The notes under the pieces were generated by a model that made no database searches, was not told the DNA's origin, and saw only the letters and a program-made list of their open reading frames with translations. The translations under genes and the position numbers were made by a program. Below are positions 57,603 to 63,469 of a stretch of DNA of 63,469 bases, piece after piece. The DNA lies in the NCBI GenBank assembly GCA_017881585.1, contig JADGQS010000002.1, positions 1 through 63,469 of the forward strand, in the 5' to 3' direction. The DNA is from Gemmatimonadaceae bacterium. GTDB taxonomy: Bacteria; Gemmatimonadota; Gemmatimonadetes; Gemmatimonadales; Gemmatimonadaceae. How positions within the stretch are numbered: position 1 is the stretch's first letter; each line of letters begins with the position of its first letter.

Positions 57603-57674
57603 CTACCCCTGCCGCTTTCTCCGCAGATCCCTGAACCGGATCATCTGCCTCTCCTGCTCATCGTTCAGCAGTGG
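57603..57674 (-). pseudogene. remnant of a paralogous fatty-acid desaturase C-terminus
   Basis: PLLNDEQERQMIRFRDLRRKRQG* vs TLYDEQQRHMIRFKDLRRKGR* of the intact desaturase ending at 61353. Confidence 0.7.
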
Positions 57675-57757
57675 CGTTCTGTGTACAGCTCACGGCGATA
57701 GCCCAGGCCCGGCCCGGCAAGGACGCGAAATGCCTGGCGGAGATGGCGCTCGCTCGT

Positions 57758-58477
57758 CTACTGCACGACATTTACCGAATACGAGTTGTGATATACGCCG
57801 TCCAACACGAGCGAGCCGTTCTTCGCGTAGTGGAACAGGTTCGCGACCCCCGCGTTCGCAACGCCCGTATTGACCGCGATCGTCCAGTTCGTGCAAGAGG
57901 TTCCCGCTGCGGAGTTGCACGTAACCATCGCGCGGCCGGTGCCAGTCCAGTTCGGGCTCATGACGAGTTTGTGTTTCGTCTGGCCGCTCGAGAAATCGAC
58001 GCCGAACGAACAGTTGCCATTCACCGCGCCGACGGCCATCGTCAGCAAACTGACTTGCGCGTTGGCGGCGTTGTAGCAGCCAGTGTACACCTCGACGTTC
58101 GACGAGTAGCTGCCGTCCGGCACGGGGATCCCCTGCGACGCAAGTGTCAGCCGAACCGTTCGCGCCGACTGGCTGCCGAGGTACAGCTGCCAGCCACCGT
58201 CAGCTCCGATGTGGCTCGTGATGTTGTTGACCGCGGTGTAGGTTGCCGACGTCGAACCGTTGAAGTCGTCGCTGCGCGTGAGCAATGCGGCGCCAGACGC
58301 GTCGGCGTCGTACAATATCGAGGTGACGTTCGGGGTCGGAGGCGGTGGCGGCGACGACCTCGACTCCAGAATTGTCCCCGGCGCGACTCGCACGGACGTC
58401 GGGGTGGTGGTCTGGTCGCCGCAGGCGGCGAGGATCAAGGAAGCGGCCAGAACTGCAGTGCAGGCAGAACGCGACAT
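57758..58477 (-). CDS. lipoprotein of unknown function
   Basis: MSRSACTAVLAASLILAACGDQTTTPTSVRV lipobox. Confidence 0.75.
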   Translation of the reverse strand: MSRSACTAVLAASLILAACGDQTTTPTSVRVAPGTILESRSSPPPPPTPNVTSILYDADASGAALLTRSDDFNGSTSATYTAVNNITSHIGADGGWQLYLGSQSARTVRLTLASQGIPVPDGSYSSNVEVYTGCYNAANAQVSLLTMAVGAVNGNCSFGVDFSSGQTKHKLVMSPNWTGTGRAMVTCNSAAGTSCTNWTIAVNTGVANAGVANLFHYAKNGSLVLDGVYHNSYSVNVVQ

Positions 58478-58640
58478 CGCATGGCTCCAGGAGGGTTGTG
58501 AGGAACGCATTCTACAGGCGCGCGGTCATCGCCCGGTCAGGCACGGTCAAACGCATGCTGCAGAACACGTTGCAGGTCCGTAATCGAGTGGCTGCGAACG
58601 CGCCGCGGAGACGCGGGGGCCGCCGCATTCGATGCCGGCC

Positions 58641-61235
58641 ATGCTGACGCTCATAACGCTCGGCGGGCTGACCGTCCGCGGTGAGAGTGCGCCGCCCGAC
58701 ACGTCACGCGTGCGGAAGCCGCTCGCGCTTCTCGCTGTCGTGGCGGCCGGCACCACTGCCGGCATCAGTCGAGACCGACTCCAGGCGCTCTTCTGGCCGG
58801 AAAGCGATGCGGAACGCGCGCGTGGCGGATTGAAGCAGGCACTCTACGCCATCCGCCAAACGCTCAGCGTCGACCCATTCTCTCCTCACGCCTCGAACGT
58901 CGTCCTCGATCGAGCGGTGTTGTCGGCCGATTTCACGCAGTTCGAGGGCCACGTGCGAGCCGGCGAGCTGGACGCCGCAGTCGCTCTCTACAACGGGCCC
59001 TTTCTCGACGGCGTGTATCTCAAGGATGTTCCCGAATTCGAGCGATGGGTGGAGACCGAGCGCTCGCGACTCGCCGGAATGTGCGGACGGGCGCTGGAAC
59101 TGCTCGCGGCGGGCGCGGCGGAACGGCAGGACTTCTCCGCGGCCGTCGATTGGCGTAGACGACGCGTGGAAATCGACCGGTTGGATGGACGTTCGGAGCT
59201 TCTGTATATGGAGGCGCTCGCCGCGGCCGGCGATCCCGAAACGGCGATTCGTCACGCGAGCATTCACTGCAAACTGGTCCGCGCCGAGCTCGACGAAGAG
59301 CCAGATGAAGAAGTCCTCGAGCTCGCCGAGCAGTTGCGCGTGCTGCCGGCGCGGACGCCGGCCAAGCCGATGACTCGTATGCCGGTCCCGGATGACAACG
59401 CCGCCGCGCCTCCAACGACAACAGGGGAGATCGCGGACGCGCGACTCGCAACGCCACTCGCGGCTCTCCCACGACTGCGTTCGCGCTCCGTCGCGATGGC
59501 GCTGGTCGTAGCCGCTTTAGCGTTTGCCGCCTATGTCGCGATTCGAGTCCGATACCCGCCTGTCATTCCCGGAACGACCGCGCTCGTGGTGCAAGCGCCG
59601 GCGGGCGATACGGCGTTGTCACGCCTCGCCAGCCTGTCTCGCGGTCAGCTGTCGTTGCAGATTTCGCGTTTCGCGCCGATGCTGTTGCTTCGACCGAGCC
59701 CGGATCAGCCGGCGCGCGACGACCGCGATCCGATCTCCCTCGCGCGATCATCTCGCGCGGAGCACGTCGTTCTTGCACGTTTTCGCCGAGCGGGCGAGCG
59801 CGTCGTCGTCGAGCTGCAGTTGCTGGATACTCAAAGCGGTCACGTGTTGCTCCAAGCTGAAATAACGTCGGCTCCAGCAGCGACCGCGGACTCGCTCGTG
59901 GGGTGGTTGCCCGAACGGGCGATCGGCATGGTGAGGGTATTCTCCGACAGCGCCGTCGGTCCGTGGCTTCGCGCGGGCGCGAATCCGCCGACGCTGGCCG
60001 CATTTGAGGAGTTTGCCCGCGGCTTGGACGTTGTCCGTGGCACGAGTCGCGCCGTCCCGGAGTTTGTAGGAAGCGCCGCGGCGTTTCACGGGACGGCGGT
60101 TGGCTGGGAGCAGGAGGTCGCACAGGAAGCCGCGGTCGCCGTCGAACACTTCGCACGCGCGGCGCGACTCGATACCTCGTTTATCGCGGCGAAGATCTGG
60201 TTGATCGATCAGGCCGATCGGCTGCCGAACGGACGAGGGCTCGTCGACTCCGTCGTGTCGGAAGCGATGCGGCAGCGGGGACGACTTTCGGAGTACGACC
60301 GGCTGTATCTGGACAGAGAATTGGCGCATGTACGCGGTGACGTCGATGCGGTGTACGGCCTCTCCAAGCGCCTTCTTGCGCTGGCGCCCGACGCGGCCGA
60401 CGCGCAGGTCGGGTATGTCGACGCAAGCATGGCCGCGCGTCACTACGGTGCGGCGCTCGCCGAACTGCAGGCGATCGATCGTTCGCGCGGCGCTCTCGCC
60501 GGAATCTCCATGCTCGACAAGTGGGAACTCGAGGCGCATCACGTTCGCGGCGAGTTCGACGCGGAGCTGACGGTTTGGCGGGCCATGGCCGCGAAGCATC
60601 CAGACGACTACTTCGTATGCGTGCTCGGCATGGCGCCGTACGCCGCGCGCGGAATGGAGACGCAGGTCGACTCGCTTGCGGATGCCTGCGCGAGGATGGG
60701 TGACGGCCCTGGATTGATTCCACTTCGATCCCTCGTCGATTTTGCGTTGCCGGAGTATCTGGCGCACGGCTATCCGGCGGCGGCCAGGCGTGCGCTGGAG
60801 CGAGTCACGCCTCGGTTCGTCGAGCTGGGAAAGACGCAGGCGCCGAAGCGCATGGCACTCGGCGCCAAGCAGACAGCCATGGCCGATTGGGCGGCAGCGC
60901 GCCGCAGCTACACGCCGCCACCGGGAATGGAGAGCGATTATTTCTTCGTGACGAACGGCGTCATCGCAGTCCACCTTGGTGACACTCTGGCCGTGAATCG
61001 CACGCGCCGCGCGATCGCCGGCTGGGCGCAGACGCGCTACACGCACGGGGCGGACGCTGCCGCCGAAGGGCTTCTGGCGCTGGCGGCGGGAGACACGAGC
61101 TATGCGATCGGTGATCTCCGCGTCGCCATGCGCCTCGGTGCGAGCCCGGAGCGCGACGATTGGTATCACGACATTCGGCTCACGGCGCTGCGCGCAAATC
61201 CACGCTTTAAGGCGATTCTCGCCGAGCAACCATGA
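58641..61235 (+). CDS. BTAD/SARP-like transcriptional regulator with TPR-like region and central TM
   Basis: LGGLTVRGESAPPDTSRVRKPLALLAVVAAG..RDRLQALFWPESDAERARGGLKQALYAIR; TM VAMALVVAALAFAAYVAI. Confidence 0.88.
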   Translation: MLTLITLGGLTVRGESAPPDTSRVRKPLALLAVVAAGTTAGISRDRLQALFWPESDAERARGGLKQALYAIRQTLSVDPFSPHASNVVLDRAVLSADFTQFEGHVRAGELDAAVALYNGPFLDGVYLKDVPEFERWVETERSRLAGMCGRALELLAAGAAERQDFSAAVDWRRRRVEIDRLDGRSELLYMEALAAAGDPETAIRHASIHCKLVRAELDEEPDEEVLELAEQLRVLPARTPAKPMTRMPVPDDNAAAPPTTTGEIADARLATPLAALPRLRSRSVAMALVVAALAFAAYVAIRVRYPPVIPGTTALVVQAPAGDTALSRLASLSRGQLSLQISRFAPMLLLRPSPDQPARDDRDPISLARSSRAEHVVLARFRRAGERVVVELQLLDTQSGHVLLQAEITSAPAATADSLVGWLPERAIGMVRVFSDSAVGPWLRAGANPPTLAAFEEFARGLDVVRGTSRAVPEFVGSAAAFHGTAVGWEQEVAQEAAVAVEHFARAARLDTSFIAAKIWLIDQADRLPNGRGLVDSVVSEAMRQRGRLSEYDRLYLDRELAHVRGDVDAVYGLSKRLLALAPDAADAQVGYVDASMAARHYGAALAELQAIDRSRGALAGISMLDKWELEAHHVRGEFDAELTVWRAMAAKHPDDYFVCVLGMAPYAARGMETQVDSLADACARMGDGPGLIPLRSLVDFALPEYLAHGYPAAARRALERVTPRFVELGKTQAPKRMALGAKQTAMADWAAARRSYTPPPGMESDYFFVTNGVIAVHLGDTLAVNRTRRAIAGWAQTRYTHGADAAAEGLLALAAGDTSYAIGDLRVAMRLGASPERDDWYHDIRLTALRANPRFKAILAEQP

Positions 61236-61241
61236 CGAACG

Positions 61242-61310
61242 AGCCCTGGCATCGAGCGCATTCGAGCGACTCGTCGCCAGGGCTAATCACCGATTACCAA
61301 TGACCAACGG
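61242..61310. repeat. heptad repeat element with hairpin, site D
   Basis: agccctggc...gccagggct followed by aatcaccgattaccaatgaccaacgg. Confidence 0.8.
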
Positions 61311-61352
61311 CCTATTACTCGCCGTATCAGGTCAACAAGAGATCCGTTTCTC

Positions 61353-62396
61353 TTATCTGCCTTTCCGCCTCAGATCCTTGAACCGAATCATGTGCCTCTG
61401 CTGCTCATCGTACAGCGTCAACCCCAGCGCCCGAACCCCCTTCCGGATCGTCATCACCGGCGCCTCGTGGAAGATCGGGTTCTCGTCGTGCGCCCGCTGC
61501 AGCATGTAATTCGGAATGCGCGGCCCGAGATGATGCACGTGGTGCAGTCCGATGCTCCCGGTGAACCACTGGAGCACCCTCGGCAACCGCAGATATGAGC
61601 TCCCCTGGACCGCGGCCGTCGCGTAGTCCCAGTTCTCGTGCGATTCCCAGTACGCGTCCTCGAACTGGTGCTGCACGTAGAACAGCCATACGCCCGCCAT
61701 CGTCGCGAGATAGTACGCCGGCAGGTAGATGACCAGCAGCGACTGCGCGCCCGCGGCGAGTATCAGCGTCGCGATGAGCCCGCCGATTGCCACGTTCGTC
61801 ATCCACACGTTCCAAAGCTGCTTCGTGCCGGTCGCGATCCCGCGTGAGCGGAAGCGCTGCAGCACCATCATGTGCAAGGGTCCAAGCCCGAGCAGGACCG
61901 CCGGATTGCGGAACAGCCGGTAGCGGAACCGCCCCCATCTGTTGAGCGCGAGGTACTCGCGCACGGTGATCGTGGTGACGTCGCCATTGCCGCGCCGGTC
62001 GAGATCGCCCGAGGAGGCGTGGTGCAGGGCGTGCTCCCGCCGCCACTGCGCGTATGGGGTCAGGGTGAGGACGCCGGTGATGAAGCCGACGGTGTCGTTG
62101 ACCTTGGGCCAGGGCAGGAACGACCCGTGCGAGCAGTCGTGCATGATGATGAACGTCCGGATGATGAATCCGGCGGCCGGCAGGATCAGGGCGATCGTCA
62201 CCAATGGCGCCACATGGAGCATCCGGTGCATGGCCACGAGGGTCACTACCAGCAGGCCCAGCGTCGTCACCAATTGAAAGAGCGACCGGCCCACGTGCGA
62301 TCCCTGATAGCGAGCGACTACTTTACGCCAGTCAGAGGCACGGGACTCGGGCCGCCCCGGAACTTCGTCGTTCACCTTCTCCGGTTCAGCACTCAT
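61353..62396 (-). CDS. membrane fatty-acid desaturase
   Basis: HDCSHGS, HALHHASSG, HHVHHLGPRIPNYML histidine boxes. Confidence 0.93.
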   Translation of the reverse strand: MSAEPEKVNDEVPGRPESRASDWRKVVARYQGSHVGRSLFQLVTTLGLLVVTLVAMHRMLHVAPLVTIALILPAAGFIIRTFIIMHDCSHGSFLPWPKVNDTVGFITGVLTLTPYAQWRREHALHHASSGDLDRRGNGDVTTITVREYLALNRWGRFRYRLFRNPAVLLGLGPLHMMVLQRFRSRGIATGTKQLWNVWMTNVAIGGLIATLILAAGAQSLLVIYLPAYYLATMAGVWLFYVQHQFEDAYWESHENWDYATAAVQGSSYLRLPRVLQWFTGSIGLHHVHHLGPRIPNYMLQRAHDENPIFHEAPVMTIRKGVRALGLTLYDEQQRHMIRFKDLRRKGR

Positions 62397-62543
62397 AGTA
62401 TTCTCCGTATTCTCCAGTTATCTCAATCTACCCCAAAGGGCGGAATTCGGACCGCCGGGGTGGGGAGGTTGCGCTAAGTGGAGGTATGCATTAGGCTTCG
62501 ATCAGGACAATTGCGCATTCGGCGCGCACGTCCGACTGACCAC

Positions 62544-62577
62544 AGGGCCCTGCTCTCGCGGTGGCCCTTTTGTTTTT
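62544..62577 (+). terminator. intrinsic-terminator-like hairpin in the leader of the cold-shock gene
   Basis: agggcc(ctgctctcgcggt)ggccct + ttttgttttt. Confidence 0.65.
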
Positions 62578-62620
62578 GTCAGGCACAGCCGACGGTCTAA
62601 CACCAGTAAGGAGTAGCACA

Positions 62621-62833
62621 ATGCGTACGACAGGTACCGTGAAGTGGTTCAACGACGCGAAGGGCTTCGGATTCATCACGCCCGAAGACGGCGCGAAGGA
62701 CTGCTTCGTCCATCATTCGGCCATCCAGGGCCAGGGTTTCAAGTCGCTTGCCGAAGGCGAGCGCGTGGAGTTCGACGTCGTGCAGGGCCAGAAGGGCCCG
62801 GCCGCGGAGAACGTCACCAAGCTCGGCTCGTAA
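62621..62833 (+). CDS. cold-shock protein
   Basis: [32 protein letters not shown]. Confidence 0.96.
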   Translation: MRTTGTVKWFNDAKGFGFITPEDGAKDCFVHHSAIQGQGFKSLAEGERVEFDVVQGQKGPAAENVTKLGS

Positions 62834-62839
62834 GTTCGA

Positions 62840-63031
62840 ATGATCGAAGTCAAGCTTGACGAAGGCGACAAGATCGACTGGGCGCTCAAAGCCTTCAAGA
62901 AGAAGGTGATGAAATCAGGGATCTTGCGTGAACTGCGGCGCAGGCGGCACTACGTGAAGCCGAGCGAGGCTCGGCAGCTCAAGTCCGCTGCGGCTCGCCG
63001 GCGAGGAAAACCGAAGCGTCAGGCTCGATAG
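62840..63031 (+). CDS. rpsU: 30S ribosomal protein S21
   Basis: MIEVKLDEGDKIDWALKAFKKKVMKSGILRELRRRRHYVKPSEARQLK. Confidence 0.93.
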   Translation: MIEVKLDEGDKIDWALKAFKKKVMKSGILRELRRRRHYVKPSEARQLKSAAARRRGKPKRQAR

Positions 63032-63043
63032 CCAGGAGAGGCA

Positions 63044-63331
63044 ATGATCGGACCGTTCCAGTTCGAAGATGGTGGACGAGCGTATGCGTGCACCGTCGAA
63101 GAACGACGGACGGCGCCTATGGGAAAGTGGTGGTGGTTCGAAGTAAGCGGCGATGGGCAGCGATATGCTCCCTTCGAAGCTGAAACGAAAGACACACAGA
63201 CCTCGGTGAAGTCCCGCGTCATCGCTTTTTACAACGCCCGGCTTGAACGCCTCGCGCAACCCGTCGTGCCCAGGCAACACTGGGCCCGCCGGGACAAACC
63301 GGCAGCTCCCGCTGCGCCCAAGGAAACTTAG
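63044..63331 (+). CDS. hypothetical protein downstream of rpsU
   Basis: 95-aa ORF, 12-nt gap after rpsU stop, MIGPFQFEDGGRAYACTVEERR.. Confidence 0.7.
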   Translation: MIGPFQFEDGGRAYACTVEERRTAPMGKWWWFEVSGDGQRYAPFEAETKDTQTSVKSRVIAFYNARLERLAQPVVPRQHWARRDKPAAPAAPKET

Positions 63332-63352
63332 GCTTGCGGAACTGAAAATCAG

Positions 63353-63391
63353 ATGCGCGCGGTCACCTCGGTGGCCGCGCGCATTTGCCTT
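63353..63391 (+). terminator. strong intrinsic terminator
   Basis: atgcgcgcggtcaccTCggtggccgcgcgcat (near-perfect hairpin) followed by ttgcctttt. Confidence 0.85.
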
Positions 63392-63418
63392 TTAACGGCG
63401 AGTAATCGGTCGTTGGTC

Positions 63419-63469
63419 ATTGGTCGTTGGTTCTTGGCAGTCGCTAATGACCAAGAACCAACGACCAAT
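63419..63469. repeat. heptad inverted repeat, 19-bp perfect arms, site E
   Basis: attggtcgttggttcttgg ... ccaagaaccaacgaccaat. Confidence 0.95.

Noticed and set aside
1-63469. CRISPR arrays, transposases, prophage, toxin-antitoxin or restriction systems, tRNA/rRNA genes
   Set aside because: Looked for on both strands by eye; no supporting motif found. A tool scan (tRNAscan, Infernal, defence HMMs) could still reveal something missed.

Overview
High-GC bacterial chromosome segment of about 63 kb. Gene content looks like Gemmatimonadota (inference only). It is densely coded with many ATGA/GTGA overlaps. No rRNA, tRNA, CRISPR array, transposase or defence island could be supported. Contents: the 3' end of an anaerobic aromatic (benzoyl-CoA type) module with reductase-subunit end, BadF/BcrA-type ATPase, acyl-CoA ligase and Had-like dehydrogenase; three DEAD/DEAH RNA helicases; pfkA, ispH, sthA, yjjX, fumarylacetoacetase; several exported peptidases (S9, M28, M20, amidohydrolase); a FecR-type protein; a BTAD/SARP-like regulator; two desaturases; and a csp-rpsU pair. 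The strongest unlisted signal is a short gene at 10710-10943, absent from the ORF track because it is read through an in-frame TGA. It encodes a SelW/Rdx-family CxxU selenoprotein (VRIAIEYCTA-U-NYEPRAVSLAAAI...), has a bacterial-SECIS-like hairpin just after the UGA, and overlaps pfkA by ATGA. The second theme is a dispersed intergenic repeat family built from 7-nt units (TTGGTCR/YGACCAA), usually arranged as inverted arms around a hairpin (about 34.7, 49.0, 57.5, 61.3 and 63.4 kb; a related 58-bp perfect palindrome at 43.6 kb). Other notable items: a methyltransferase lacking its SAM-binding segment in frame, a decayed FAD-oxidoreductase, a remnant of a paralogous desaturase 3' end, a sigma-region-2-like/FecR fusion, and a 3x23-bp tandem repeat directly at a start codon.
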